Of a DNA stretch of 64,000 nucleotides, positions 25,654 through 35,431 are shown piece by piece; position 1 is the first letter of the stretch, and every line of letters starts with the position of its first letter. The notes under the pieces are model-generated. The model was not told where the DNA came from. It worked only from the letters and a program-made list of their open reading frames with translations, and searched no databases. The translations under genes were made by a program, and so were the position numbers. Location: contig NZ_RWKQ01000004.1 in NCBI RefSeq assembly GCF_003946885.1, positions 65,523 through 129,522 of the forward strand, read 5' to 3'. The DNA is from Specibacter cremeus (GTDB taxonomy: Bacteria; Actinomycetota; Actinomycetes; Actinomycetales; Micrococcaceae).

Positions 25654-27051
25654 TCACGAACTTGTCAGGTGTCTGTTGGTCGACATGGATGCCAGGACGG
25701 GGGCCAGCTCGTCAGCGAAGGCTTGGGCACTTTCCAGGTCTGGGCGGGTGTAGCTGCCGGGGCTATCCATGAGATTGAGGCAGCCGAGGAACCGGTTGTC
25801 GATGGAAATAACGGCGTTGATGCCCGCACCGAGGCGGAGGGCGGCGAGTGTGTCATGGTGTTCGAAGGTGTCCGTTTGCACGTCCTCGGGTGATTCGGCC
25901 AAGTACGACTCCAACCGCACGACGCACTGCTGGACCCAATCGGTGCCGAGCTCGGAGGATACGCCGCCAATTCGGTAGATCTCCGGGAGAGACGAATAAA
26001 CCCGAACGAGGTCGGCCGTGGCCGGCCGCCACAGGGAAATTGTCGCCAAGCGGGCGCCGATTTCCTCCACAGCACGTTCGACGGATTCCTTGAGAGCGCC
26101 GGCCTCGCCCTGCGGGATGGACAGGGCGATGACATCTTCCTGCACGGGTGGTGTGGTCATAACCTCTTCTTTCGCGTCGGGATGGTGCGGGACGTTGTGG
26201 GCGCGGCCGAGCAACATCACGCCGCCCAGCGCGACGCAGCCACCGATGATCGCGCCGGGGGTGGGGGCCTGTCCCAGTAGCAGCCAGCCAAGAGACAGGG
26301 AGAAAATAGGGACGGCGAAGAGCAGGGACCCGCCCTCGGCGACGCTCGTTCCGGCGAGGGACAAGTTCCAAAAGGCATACGCCAGGACCGTGCTGCAGAG
26401 GACCAGGACGGCAAGAGCGGCAATGGTCGACGGGGCCCACATCTCCAATCGGATGTTGAAGCTGGCCAGAGGCAAGGTGGATAGGCCGCCGACCAGGCAA
26501 CCCCAGAAGACCATTTCCACCGGTGGGATGCGTGCCAGCACTGGTTGCTGCCAGATGAGGAAGACCGCCAGGACCAGGGCGGCGCCGAGGATGGTCAAGG
26601 CGTTCCAGTCGAACCCCAGGTTCCCGGCTCCGAAGACCGTGATGACGACAACCCCGACGACAGCCGTTGCCATGCCCAGAAGTCCCCGGCGCGACGTTCG
26701 TTCTCCCAGGACCAGATAGCCCAATGTGAAGGCGAATACCGGCGATGTATTGAGCAGCAGGCTAGCCGTCCCGGCCGGAACGGTGGTCTGGCCGAGATTG
26801 AGCATCGTCCCATACACGCCGTAGCCGAGCAGGGAGATGCCAAGGACTTTCGGCACATCCCGCGGCCGCAAGAGCAGGCGCCGCTTGCGGACGAGGAAGT
26901 AGAGCCCGAGCACGAGGGCGGCGAGCAGAAATCGCACGGGGGTCAAGTCGAGGGGGCCGAAGACCTTCAGGACCTCGCTCGTTGCCACATAGGTGGGGGC
27001 GGAGGTGATGACCATCAGGATGTCGGGGCGCCGGAGCCAGCCTCGCTTCAC
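25654..27051 (-). CDS. EamA-type transporter fused to a C-terminal GAF domain
   Basis: A 465-residue protein in two parts. Residues 1-290 form ten transmembrane helices in two EamA repeats of the drug/metabolite transporter superfamily (VRFLLAALVLGLYFLVRKR, NTSPVFAFTLGYLVLGE, VPIFSLSLGWLLLGQ). After a polar linker, residues about 310-455 form a soluble GAF-like domain (AVISIDNRFLGCLNLMDSPG, RPDLESAQAFADELAPVL). A Met at the linker start (MTTPPVQED) has AAGAGG just 2-5 bp before it, so separate translation of the GAF part is conceivable. It is divergent from the peptide ABC operon. I know no established role for such a fusion. Confidence 0.85.
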   Translation of the reverse strand: MKRGWLRRPDILMVITSAPTYVATSEVLKVFGPLDLTPVRFLLAALVLGLYFLVRKRRLLLRPRDVPKVLGISLLGYGVYGTMLNLGQTTVPAGTASLLLNTSPVFAFTLGYLVLGERTSRRGLLGMATAVVGVVVITVFGAGNLGFDWNALTILGAALVLAVFLIWQQPVLARIPPVEMVFWGCLVGGLSTLPLASFNIRLEMWAPSTIAALAVLVLCSTVLAYAFWNLSLAGTSVAEGGSLLFAVPIFSLSLGWLLLGQAPTPGAIIGGCVALGGVMLLGRAHNVPHHPDAKEEVMTTPPVQEDVIALSIPQGEAGALKESVERAVEEIGARLATISLWRPATADLVRVYSSLPEIYRIGGVSSELGTDWVQQCVVRLESYLAESPEDVQTDTFEHHDTLAALRLGAGINAVISIDNRFLGCLNLMDSPGSYTRPDLESAQAFADELAPVLASMSTNRHLTSS

Positions 27052-27106
27052 GGACGGACCTCCTTCCTCGACTGGGGCACGTGTGACGGTTTTTTCGGCA
27101 AGCCTA

Positions 27107-27138
27107 TTGCATTCTCGACCGATTTATTCGTACAGTAC
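27107..27138 (+). promoter_or_regulatory. Candidate promoter and operator between EamA-GAF and the ABC operon
   Basis: TTGCAT (27107-27112) and TACAGT (27131-27136) are 18 bp apart and could drive the ABC operon. The -10 box overlaps the 9-bp palindrome GTAC-A-GTAC (27130-27138), a plausible site for the TetR regulator encoded in this operon. Confidence 0.35.
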
Positions 27139-27187
27139 AGCAAATAGCTCGTTCGGTGTAGTACTCGTCACATGGAAGGCCCATCAC

Positions 27188-28780
27188 ATGGAACACACGA
27201 ACACGCCCGTAGGCGGCGGCAGGATTTCTCGGCGCACCATGCTGGCCGGTTCCGGCCTGGCCGTTCTGTCTGCGGCATTGCTGACTGCCTGCGGCCCGGG
27301 TGGGTCGGCACTGCCGGCCGCATCGTCGGGTGGCTCGGGACTGGTGGCCAAGGCGGGAGGGACGCTGCGGATCGCCCGTCCGCCGGCATCCAAGGCCGAG
27401 ACCCTCGACCCGGCAAGCTCGTTGTCGGCCTATGAGTATCTTGGTGCGCTCTACAACCGGTTGGTGCGGCTCGATGACGCCGGTACGGTCCAGCCGGACC
27501 TCGCCGAATCGTGGGAGACGTCCAAGGATGCCTTGACGTGGACGTTCCACCTGCGCCGGGGTGTCACCTGGCATGATGGCAAGCCGTTTACGGCCCAGGA
27601 TGTCGTCCACACGATCCAGCACATGCTGGATCCGAACACGAAGAGTCCCCAGGCGGGCGTGTTGGCCCCGTTCATCAACGCGAAGGCGGCCACAGCGAAG
27701 GACGATGTGACGCTTGTGGTCGCGCTCTCCTCGCCGAACGCCGAGTTCGCCAGCCTGATGACCGGGTACAACTGCTACATCATCCCGAACGGTTCGGCCG
27801 CCACGATCGGCCAGTCCGGAATCGGGACGGGGCCCTTCAAACTGGCCTCGTTCACGGCGGCCGGACCGGGGAAAATCGTGCGCAACGATGCGTATTTCGG
27901 CACCAAGCCCAAACTGGATGCGATTGAGTTCTCCTCCATTCCCGACACCCAGGCGCGGGTGAATGCGCTGCTTGCCGGCCAGGTGGATCTGATCTCGCAG
28001 ACCAACTTGGACTATGCGACCTCCCAGACGGTCATGGCGTCCAGCATTGCCACGGTGAGTTCGGTGAAGAACGCCCAGTGGTACACCGTGCCGATGCTCA
28101 ATACCTCGGCCGAGTTCAAGGACAAGCGAGTGCGGTTGGCCTTGGCTCACGCCTACAACCCCAAGGACGTGATGCAGTTGGCCGTGCACGGTAGCGGCAC
28201 CATCGCCCGCAACAACCCGGTCCCACCGACGGAGGCCTACCACCTGGACTATGGGCTGGACTACGATCCCGAGAAGTCGAAGTCCCTGCTCAAGCAGGCC
28301 GGGCACGATTCGACGGCGCTGGACATCTGGACCTCCACGTACGACTCCGTGCTGACCCCGTTGGCCCTGGCGCTGAAGGGGAGCGTGGAAGGCTCCGGTT
28401 TCACCCTGAACGTGAAGACCTCTGCCGCGGACTCGTACTACACGGATGTGTGGATGAAAAAGCCGTTGATGACCAGCTACTGGTACACCGGCCGGCCCAT
28501 CGACCAACTGCTCAACCAGATTTTCCGGTCGGGCTCCTCCTACAACGAGAACGCGTACGCGAATCCTGCGTTCGACAAGATCCTTGACACGGCCCGCGCC
28601 ACCGTTGACGACGCCAAGCGTAAGACGCTCTACCAGGACGCGCAGAAATTCCTCATGGACGACGGCGGCTCCCTGACCCCGTTCTTCGCCGACCGCCTGG
28701 TCGGTTTGAGCAAGAAGGTGGCCGGCTACAAGGAGCACGGCTTTGAGTTCGACTACATCAGCATCGGGCTGGTCGCCTAG
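27188..28780 (+). CDS. ABC transporter substrate-binding lipoprotein (SBP family 5)
   Basis: A 530-residue extracellular binding lipoprotein of the dipeptide/oligopeptide/nickel group. The N-terminus has a twin-arginine signature (ISRRTML) followed by lipobox LLTAC, so export through Tat and lipid anchoring are likely. Family 5 marks are YEYLGALYNRLVRLDD, LAESWETSKDALTWTFHLR, GVTWHDGKPFTAQDV and GIGTGPFKL. The start at ATG 27188 is chosen from the signal peptide. It is the first gene of a five-gene operon with permeases, a double ATPase, a CocE hydrolase and TetR, so the cargo is probably the hydrolase substrate or precursor. Confidence 0.9.
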   Translation: MEHTNTPVGGGRISRRTMLAGSGLAVLSAALLTACGPGGSALPAASSGGSGLVAKAGGTLRIARPPASKAETLDPASSLSAYEYLGALYNRLVRLDDAGTVQPDLAESWETSKDALTWTFHLRRGVTWHDGKPFTAQDVVHTIQHMLDPNTKSPQAGVLAPFINAKAATAKDDVTLVVALSSPNAEFASLMTGYNCYIIPNGSAATIGQSGIGTGPFKLASFTAAGPGKIVRNDAYFGTKPKLDAIEFSSIPDTQARVNALLAGQVDLISQTNLDYATSQTVMASSIATVSSVKNAQWYTVPMLNTSAEFKDKRVRLALAHAYNPKDVMQLAVHGSGTIARNNPVPPTEAYHLDYGLDYDPEKSKSLLKQAGHDSTALDIWTSTYDSVLTPLALALKGSVEGSGFTLNVKTSAADSYYTDVWMKKPLMTSYWYTGRPIDQLLNQIFRSGSSYNENAYANPAFDKILDTARATVDDAKRKTLYQDAQKFLMDDGGSLTPFFADRLVGLSKKVAGYKEHGFEFDYISIGLVA

Positions 28781-28783
28781 GTC

Positions 28784-29743
28784 ATGTTCACACGTTTCGT
28801 AGCTCCGCGACTGGGATGGGCGATCGCCACAATCGTGTTGTCCACGGTCCTGGTCTTCAGTGCCATGCAGGCGCTTCCCGGGGACGCGGCAACCCAAATT
28901 CTGGGACAGAACGCGACCCCGGAGGCGGTGGCGACGCTGCGGCGGCAACTCGGGCTCGATCAAGCCCCGGTCGCGCGATTCGTCACCTGGTTGGGACACG
29001 CGCTGACCGGCAATTTCGGCACCTCGCTCGTCAGCGGGCAGGCGGTGGGACCGGAGGTCGGCCGAGCACTGCTGAACACCTCGTTCCTCGCCGGCGTGAC
29101 CATCCTGGTCGGCTTCAGCCTTGCGATGGTCCTCGGACTCGTCGCCGGCCTGTTCCGCGACCGGTGGCCCGACGCGTTGATCTCCACCGTGGCCCTGGTT
29201 GGCATGAGCGTCCCGGAATTCATCGTGGCCACGCTGCTGGTGCTGGCGTTCTCGATCACCATCCCCCTATTCCCGGCCGTGGTCGTGGCCGGCCAGAATG
29301 CCACGATCGGACAACTTCTGCCGTCGATGCCACTACCGGCGCTTTCGCTGATGTTTGTGGCTGCCGCGTACATCATCCGCATGATGCGCACCTCGGTCAT
29401 CGACGTCATGGAATCGGACTTCGTGCACACCGCCCGGCTCAAGGGAATCACGACCGGACGCCTGGTCATCAGGCACGTTGTCCCCAGCGCGGTGCTGCCA
29501 ACGCTGAACGTCGTCGCCATGAACATCGCCTGGCTGATCGGCGGAGTGGTCGTCGTCGAGAGCATCTTCAACTACCCCGGCATGGGCTCACTCATGATCC
29601 GCTCGGTCCAGAGCCGTGACCTGCCAACCATCCTGCTGATCACCGTCATCGGTGCCGTGACTTTCGTGGCGTGCAATCTGCTCGCCGACCTTGCGGCGAC
29701 CTTCCTCAACCCCCGCCTGCGGTATCCAAGGAACTCAAAATGA
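28784..29743 (+). CDS. ABC transporter permease (DppB type)
   Basis: A 319-residue inner-membrane permease with six helices. RLGWAIATIVLSTVLVFSAM at the start and the EAA loop DFVHTARLKGITTGRLVIRH (ATPase contact) identify the DppB/OppB type. It follows the binding protein by 3 bp and overlaps the next permease by 4 bp (ATGA). Confidence 0.92.
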   Translation: MFTRFVAPRLGWAIATIVLSTVLVFSAMQALPGDAATQILGQNATPEAVATLRRQLGLDQAPVARFVTWLGHALTGNFGTSLVSGQAVGPEVGRALLNTSFLAGVTILVGFSLAMVLGLVAGLFRDRWPDALISTVALVGMSVPEFIVATLLVLAFSITIPLFPAVVVAGQNATIGQLLPSMPLPALSLMFVAAAYIIRMMRTSVIDVMESDFVHTARLKGITTGRLVIRHVVPSAVLPTLNVVAMNIAWLIGGVVVVESIFNYPGMGSLMIRSVQSRDLPTILLITVIGAVTFVACNLLADLAATFLNPRLRYPRNSK

Positions 29744-30642
29744 CCTCAGCCACGATTTCCACCGAAACCGTTCAGGGAACGACGGGCATGATCCGCAGTC
29801 TGATCCGGGTCATGCGTTCGATTCTGCGCTCCAAATCCGCGACGTTGGGCTTCGTCCTAGTCATCCTGCACGTCCTCCTGGCCGTGCTGGCCCCGCTCAT
29901 CGCGCCGGGCAATCCCGTGAAGAACAATCCGGCGGCCGTGTTGCAGCTGCCCGGTGGCCCCTTCCCCCTCGGCACAGACACCCTGGGGCGCGACATCCTG
30001 TCGCGGACCCTTTACGGGGGCCAATACGCACTGGCCGTCAGTTTCACCGCTACGGCCCTCGCGGTCCTGCTGGGCACGATCATCGCGGGCCTGGCGGCGT
30101 ACTACGGCGGCTGGGTCGACCAGCTCATCACGCGCGTGCTGGACTCGATCCTGGCCGTTCCGGCGATCCTGGCCATGCTCGTGGTGGTCACCGTTTTCGG
30201 TTCGGGCCCATGGGTGATCGTGCTGGCCGTCGTGATCGTGTACACCGGGGGCGTGACCCGCGTCGTGCGAGCGGCCGCCATGGACGTGATGCCCAAGGAC
30301 TTCATCACCGCCGCGCGGGCCCGCGGCGAGGGCGTCGTGTACATCCTCAGCCGGGAGGTGTTCCCCAACATCCTGGACGTGGTGCTGGTCGAATTCGCCA
30401 TGCGTGCCTCCTGGGTCGTCCTCCTGGTCAGCTCGCTGTCGTTCCTGGGCTTCGGCGCCAACCCGCCGACCCCTGACTGGGGCCTCATGGTTGCCGAGAA
30501 CCGCAGCCTCATGGCCGTCGTCCCCCTGGCCACCCTTGCCCCGATCGTTTTCCTGGCCACGCTGATCGTGGGCCTGAACCTTGCCGCCGACGGGCTCGCC
30601 AAGAGCCTCGGCATCGACCGCATGAAGGAGATCCTCGGATGA
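29740..30642 (+). CDS. ABC transporter permease (DppC type)
   Basis: A 300-residue permease, partner of the DppB-type protein. Marks of the DppC group are the N-terminal cytoplasmic helix before the first membrane segment, GTDTLGRDILSRTLYGG, the EAA loop MPKDFITAARARGEG and SFLGFGANPPTPDWG near the end. It overlaps both neighbours by 4 bp, so expression is coupled with the double ATPase. Confidence 0.92.
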   Translation: MTSATISTETVQGTTGMIRSLIRVMRSILRSKSATLGFVLVILHVLLAVLAPLIAPGNPVKNNPAAVLQLPGGPFPLGTDTLGRDILSRTLYGGQYALAVSFTATALAVLLGTIIAGLAAYYGGWVDQLITRVLDSILAVPAILAMLVVVTVFGSGPWVIVLAVVIVYTGGVTRVVRAAAMDVMPKDFITAARARGEGVVYILSREVFPNILDVVLVEFAMRASWVVLLVSSLSFLGFGANPPTPDWGLMVAENRSLMAVVPLATLAPIVFLATLIVGLNLAADGLAKSLGIDRMKEILG

Positions 30643-32534
30643 CGGCCACCCAAAGCGAGCACCTCGCCATCGACATCCAGAACCTTGACGTCGCCTACAT
30701 GGCCGGGACCCGACAAGTGAACGTCCTCCAGGGCGTCAATCTGGCCCTGCGCCCGGGCGAGGTCCTGGGACTGGTCGGGGAATCCGGTTCCGGCAAGTCC
30801 ACCCTGGCCGGCATCCTGCTGGCCTCGCTACGGACCTCCTCATTCATCGCCCGAGGAACTGTCCACGTCGCCGGCGCGGACGTCTTCAAACTCAAGGGGA
30901 AGGGGCTGCGCGATTTCCGTGCCTCTCAGGTGGCCTTGGTCCCGCAGAACGCCGGGGCCGCCCTCACGCCCACCATGCGCATCGCCGACCAGCTGGCCGA
31001 GGCGTTCAGGAGCGATGACGCATCCACGGCCACCCGGGCCGCCCGCCGCTCCCGCGCCATCGAGCTACTTCGCTTGGTGCGTCTGCCGAACCCCGCGGCG
31101 GCATTGGACAAGTACCCGCATCAATTCTCCGGCGGCCAGCAGCAGCGCATCGGCATCGCCATGGCCCTTGCCGCCCGACCGGCCATACTGGTGCTCGACG
31201 AACCGACCACGGGACTGGACGTCGTCACCCAGGCGGCCATTCTGGACACCCTCTCACGACTTCACGCGGAACTGGGCATGGCCATGGTGCTGGTGAGCCA
31301 CGACCTGGGCGTCATTGACAAGATGTGCACCCACGTGGCGGTCCTCCGCCAAGGAAAGGTCGTCGAGTCCGGTCCCACCAAGGACGTTCTGGCTCATCCC
31401 AGCCACCCCTACACCCGGGGACTGCTGGCCAGCGTGCCCAGGATCAACGCGCCCGGGATCCCGCCGAGCCTCGATGACGCCGTCATCGACGCGTACGAAC
31501 GCGGCGAGACGCTGCCTGCGGCGGAAAGCGCCGTGTACGAGAGGACGGCCCCAGTGGGCACCCCGCCCGTCCTCACGGTGCGTGGCCTGACCGTAGACTA
31601 CAACCGGAAGCCCCACGGCGCGCCCACGGTGTTGGACGTGGATTTGGATGTCCACGCCGGCGAGATCGTCGCGTTGGTCGGCGAATCCGGCTCCGGCAAA
31701 TCCACGATCGCCAACGTGATCGCCGGGCTGCAAGGCACCAAAGCCGGGGTGCTGACCCTCGATGGCGAAACGGAACTGGCTGCCACCGTCCCGCGACGGG
31801 CAAAGGCCGTGCGGCGCGCGATCCAGATCATCTTCCAAAACGCGGACACGTCGCTGAATCCTCGTCAGACGGTCCGCGATGCGGTGAACCGACCCTTGCG
31901 GCTTTTTGGGATCCGCGGATCGTCGGTTGAGGCGGCCCTGGCCGACGTCGACCTTCCCGGAAGCTTTGCCCAACGCTTGCCCGGCCAATTGTCCGGCGGA
32001 CAGCGTCAACGCGTCGGCATCGCCCGGGCCGTCGCGGCGGGCCCCTCCCTGGTCCTCGCCGATGAGATCGTGTCGGCGCTCGATGTCTCGGTGCAGTCCT
32101 CCATTTTGCGACTGATGGATCGGTTGGCACGCGAGAAGGACCTGGGCTTCCTGTTCATCACCCACGACCTGGCGGTGGTTCGCGCCATCGCCGATCGCGT
32201 CGTCGTCCTCTACCTGGGGCGCATCGTCGAGGAGGGCACGGTCGATGAGATCTTCGGATCCATCTCGCATCCGTACACGCGGCTGCTGCTCGACGCCGTC
32301 ATCGAACTGGGGGACGACCATGCGTCCGCGCCGGCCCCGGGACAGGACGAGGTGCCGGACGGGCCACCGGAGCAGGGGTGCCCCTTCGCCAGTCGCTGCC
32401 CGCTGGTGATGGACGTGTGCCGCACCGTCCGGCCCCCGGTGGTACCGGTGAGCGCAACGCACAGCATTCGATGCCACGCGCCGTTGAACAACCTGAGGCT
32501 CGACCTGGCGGAGTCCGCCACCGGGCTCGTCTGA
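30639..32534 (+). CDS. ABC transporter ATP-binding protein, DppD-DppF fusion
   Basis: A 631-residue protein carrying two complete ATPase domains. Domain 1 has Walker A GESGSGKST (48-56), signature FSGGQQQRIGIA and Walker B LVLDEPTTG; domain 2 repeats GESGSGKST near 345, signature LSGGQRQRVGIA and Walker B VLADEIVSALDVS. Each ends in the peptide-transporter tail (YTRGLLASVP; the second with the Cys-rich CPFASRCPLVMDVC, which in some DppD/F proteins holds an iron-sulfur centre). Fusion of the two ATPases is common in actinobacteria. It energises the two permeases upstream. Confidence 0.93.
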   Translation: MTATQSEHLAIDIQNLDVAYMAGTRQVNVLQGVNLALRPGEVLGLVGESGSGKSTLAGILLASLRTSSFIARGTVHVAGADVFKLKGKGLRDFRASQVALVPQNAGAALTPTMRIADQLAEAFRSDDASTATRAARRSRAIELLRLVRLPNPAAALDKYPHQFSGGQQQRIGIAMALAARPAILVLDEPTTGLDVVTQAAILDTLSRLHAELGMAMVLVSHDLGVIDKMCTHVAVLRQGKVVESGPTKDVLAHPSHPYTRGLLASVPRINAPGIPPSLDDAVIDAYERGETLPAAESAVYERTAPVGTPPVLTVRGLTVDYNRKPHGAPTVLDVDLDVHAGEIVALVGESGSGKSTIANVIAGLQGTKAGVLTLDGETELAATVPRRAKAVRRAIQIIFQNADTSLNPRQTVRDAVNRPLRLFGIRGSSVEAALADVDLPGSFAQRLPGQLSGGQRQRVGIARAVAAGPSLVLADEIVSALDVSVQSSILRLMDRLAREKDLGFLFITHDLAVVRAIADRVVVLYLGRIVEEGTVDEIFGSISHPYTRLLLDAVIELGDDHASAPAPGQDEVPDGPPEQGCPFASRCPLVMDVCRTVRPPVVPVSATHSIRCHAPLNNLRLDLAESATGLV

Positions 32535-32569
32535 CCACTGAACGTCACCGAAGCGATTGGATTCACCCT

Positions 32570-34597
32570 ATGAAGATCACCGCCGACTTTCCCCGCACCG
32601 TAACCGTGATGGAGCACGTCCTGATCCCGATGAGCGACGGGACACGGCTGGCGGCCACGATCTGGCTGCCGGATGACGCCACGGACAACCCGGTCCCCGT
32701 CCTGCTCGAATACCTGCCCTATCGGCGCGGGGACTGGACGGCGCCGCGTGATGCCCAACGGCACCCGTGGTACGCCGGGCACGGATACGCGTCCGTGCGG
32801 GTGGATATGCGCGGGGCCGGTGACTCCGAAGGAGTCATGCTGGACGAATACCATGTCCAGGAACAAGCGGACGGCATCGATGTCATCGCCTGGCTTGCCG
32901 CCCAGCCGTGGTCCACCGGCAAGGTGGGGATGTTCGGGATCTCCTGGGGCGGGTTCAACAGCCTGCAAATCGCGGCCGAACGGCCGGAGGCGCTCAAGGC
33001 GATCGTCACGGTGTGCTCCACCGACGACCGGTATGCCGATGACGTGCACTACTACGGTGGCGCGCTCCTCGGGATCGACATGGCCGCCTGGGCGGGGACC
33101 ATGCTTGCCTTCCAGGCCCGCCCGCCGGCGCCGTGGCGCGTCGGGGACGCCTGGCTCTCCATGTGGAACGAACGGCTCGAGGCGCTCCAACCCTTCAGTG
33201 AGATCTGGATGGCCCACCAGGAACGGGACGACTACTGGCGCCATGGGTCCGTGTGCGAGGACTATTCCCGCATCGATGCCGCGGTACTGGCCGTCGGCGG
33301 TTGGGCCGACCCCTACCGGAACGCGGTCCTGCGCCTGCTGGAGAACCTGGACGCCCCATGCAAGGGACTGATCGGACCATGGTCCCACCAGTACCCTGAC
33401 ATCAACCGGACGCCCGGACCGAACATCGGCTTCCTCCAGGAAACCCTTCGATGGTGGGATCACTGGCTCAAGGGCGAGGACACCGGCGTGATGGAAGAGC
33501 CGGCGCTGCGCGTGTACCAGCAGGACTCGGTCCGACCCGCCACGCACTACCCGCTCCGTCCCGGGAGATGGGTGGGCCTGAACTCGTGGCCCGCCGTGGA
33601 AGTCACACCAACAACCTTCAACCTCCATCGGGACCTGCGGACCCTGGCTGCCGGCACGGACGGGAACGTCGTCATCGATACCCCGCAGCACACCGGGATC
33701 GACGCCGGTCGGTGGTTTCCATTCGGCAACGTCTCCGACCTCCCGCCGGACCAGCGCTCCGAAGACGGCCGCTCCGTCGTCTTTGACACCCCGGTTCTCA
33801 ACGAGGACCTGAACATCCTCGGCTTTCCACGACTGACACTAAAGGTTTGTGCCTCAACCCGGCGCGCCAACATCATGGCCCGGCTGACCGACGTCGCCCC
33901 CGACGGATCCTCGACCCTCATCACCCGCGGCGCCATCAACCTTGCCAAGCGAGACGGGATGGACCGCGCCGATGAGGCAACACCGGGCGCGTGGATCGAC
34001 GCGGAGATCGAACTGACCTCGATATCCTGGACGGTTCCCGCCGGGCACCGGCTCCGGGTGGCGCTGTCCACCACATACTGGCCGTGGCTTTGGCCGCATG
34101 GTCAGACCGGGGCCGTCATCCTGGACCCCGCGGCCAGCGAGCTTGTCGTGGGTCATCTCGATCCCGCCGCACTGCACGGACCGCATCCGTTCTTCGACGA
34201 GCCCGAACAGGCGCCACCCATGGACGTCCTGGCCGGACCGGACCCGGAATCGCGCCCCGAACGGGAGGTCCGCTACGAACCCGACTCCGACACGTGGGTG
34301 CTGACCGTGGACCCAAACTACGGGGGGCACCGGGCCTACCCGGACGGGCTGGTCTACAGCGAGGCTGCCCAGGAGCGGTACACCATATCGCGCAACGACC
34401 CGCTCTCGGCCACGGCCGAATCCCAGTGGAAGATCGGCTTTGACCGTGGCGACTGGAACGTCCGCATCGACACGGAATCGGTCATCACCTCCACCGCCAC
34501 CCATTTCCGACTGTTCAACAAAGTCACGACATACTTGAACGGCAATGTCCACACGGAAAAGACTTTCGACAAGCAGATCGAGCGAACCTCGGTCTAG
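32570..34597 (+). CDS. CocE/NonD family hydrolase
   Basis: A 675-residue serine hydrolase of the CocE/X-Pro dipeptidyl peptidase (S15) group, with an alpha/beta hydrolase core (about 20-330) and a C-terminal jelly-roll domain (about 340-560). The nucleophile is Ser125 in GISWGG; DMRGAGDSEG (79-88) is the typical strand-4 motif, and GPWSHQYPD near residue 265 holds the likely catalytic His. A further region of about 100 residues follows the jelly roll (TWVLTVDPNYGGHRAYPDG) and is longer than in CocE itself. Family members cleave esters or N-terminal Xaa-Pro amides. No signal peptide, so it acts after uptake by the ABC system 36 bp upstream. Confidence 0.88.
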   Translation: MKITADFPRTVTVMEHVLIPMSDGTRLAATIWLPDDATDNPVPVLLEYLPYRRGDWTAPRDAQRHPWYAGHGYASVRVDMRGAGDSEGVMLDEYHVQEQADGIDVIAWLAAQPWSTGKVGMFGISWGGFNSLQIAAERPEALKAIVTVCSTDDRYADDVHYYGGALLGIDMAAWAGTMLAFQARPPAPWRVGDAWLSMWNERLEALQPFSEIWMAHQERDDYWRHGSVCEDYSRIDAAVLAVGGWADPYRNAVLRLLENLDAPCKGLIGPWSHQYPDINRTPGPNIGFLQETLRWWDHWLKGEDTGVMEEPALRVYQQDSVRPATHYPLRPGRWVGLNSWPAVEVTPTTFNLHRDLRTLAAGTDGNVVIDTPQHTGIDAGRWFPFGNVSDLPPDQRSEDGRSVVFDTPVLNEDLNILGFPRLTLKVCASTRRANIMARLTDVAPDGSSTLITRGAINLAKRDGMDRADEATPGAWIDAEIELTSISWTVPAGHRLRVALSTTYWPWLWPHGQTGAVILDPAASELVVGHLDPAALHGPHPFFDEPEQAPPMDVLAGPDPESRPEREVRYEPDSDTWVLTVDPNYGGHRAYPDGLVYSEAAQERYTISRNDPLSATAESQWKIGFDRGDWNVRIDTESVITSTATHFRLFNKVTTYLNGNVHTEKTFDKQIERTSV

Positions 34598-34619
34598 ACA
34601 ATGGATGGGAGACCATGTC

Positions 34620-35270
34620 ATGACGGAAGTACGGCAGGCCGGACGACCGAAAGCGAAATCGGAAGACGAACGCCAACGCCACCCCACGGAGGTACGTCGC
34701 CGTTTGGTCATCGAATCGGCCCGCGACCTCATCGCGGACAAGGGCCTTTTCAACGTCCAAATACGGGATATCTCGCGGGCCTGCGGCGTTTCACCCGGCA
34801 CCATCACCTACCACTTCCGCAGCCTGGAAGAGGTCCTCTGGGAGGTCGTGAAGGCGGAAACTGCCGAGTTCTACGTGCCGTTGCAGGAAGCAGCCAGGAG
34901 CGAAGGCGACGCCGCCGCGCAGCTCCTCACCTTCCTGCGTGGCATGTTCAAGTCCGACCCGGACACGCGCCGGCACTGGCTCATCTGGCTCGACTTCTGG
35001 TCCGCCGCAGCACGAGAGGACTCGTACGGAGAATGGATGAACGATCACTACGCCAACTGGTGGGCAGCACTCCGGGACATCACCGCACGCGGCGTCGAGG
35101 ACGGTCGATTCACCTGCGCCGATCCCGACACCTTCGCGATAGACACCGCTGCCGTGGTCGACGGCCTGGCGATCCAGTGCTATTCCAAACGGGCACGCCT
35201 CACGGTGGCCGAGGCACGGGAACACCTCGTCCGATTCGTCAGTGACAGGCTGGCCATCGACTCGAGGTAG
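34620..35270 (+). CDS. TetR family transcriptional regulator
   Basis: A 216-residue TetR repressor. The helix-turn-helix is in residues 30-75 (IESARDLIADKGLFNVQIRD, ISRACGVSPGTITYHF). The ligand domain has the C-terminal helix pattern of the BetI-like group (WLIWLDFWSAAAR). ATG 34620 has GGGAGA upstream; the frame extends to an ATG at 34605. It closes the operon 22 bp after the CocE-type gene and probably controls it; the palindrome at 27130 is the best operator candidate I see. Confidence 0.88.
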   Translation: MTEVRQAGRPKAKSEDERQRHPTEVRRRLVIESARDLIADKGLFNVQIRDISRACGVSPGTITYHFRSLEEVLWEVVKAETAEFYVPLQEAARSEGDAAAQLLTFLRGMFKSDPDTRRHWLIWLDFWSAAAREDSYGEWMNDHYANWWAALRDITARGVEDGRFTCADPDTFAIDTAAVVDGLAIQCYSKRARLTVAEAREHLVRFVSDRLAIDSR

Positions 35271-35431
35271 TGCCTATGCCTTGATCCACCGATCCGGTTC
35301 CGGACTCGTCGGAAGTTCAGGATTTGCCGGGTTTGTGATTTTGGGCAGGATCCACCGGCCGGCCTCGCCGCCGTTGGTGTTCCACGCTTTGTGTTCCTGG
35401 GTTGCGCCGGGATCGGCTGGGCGGACGGGTC

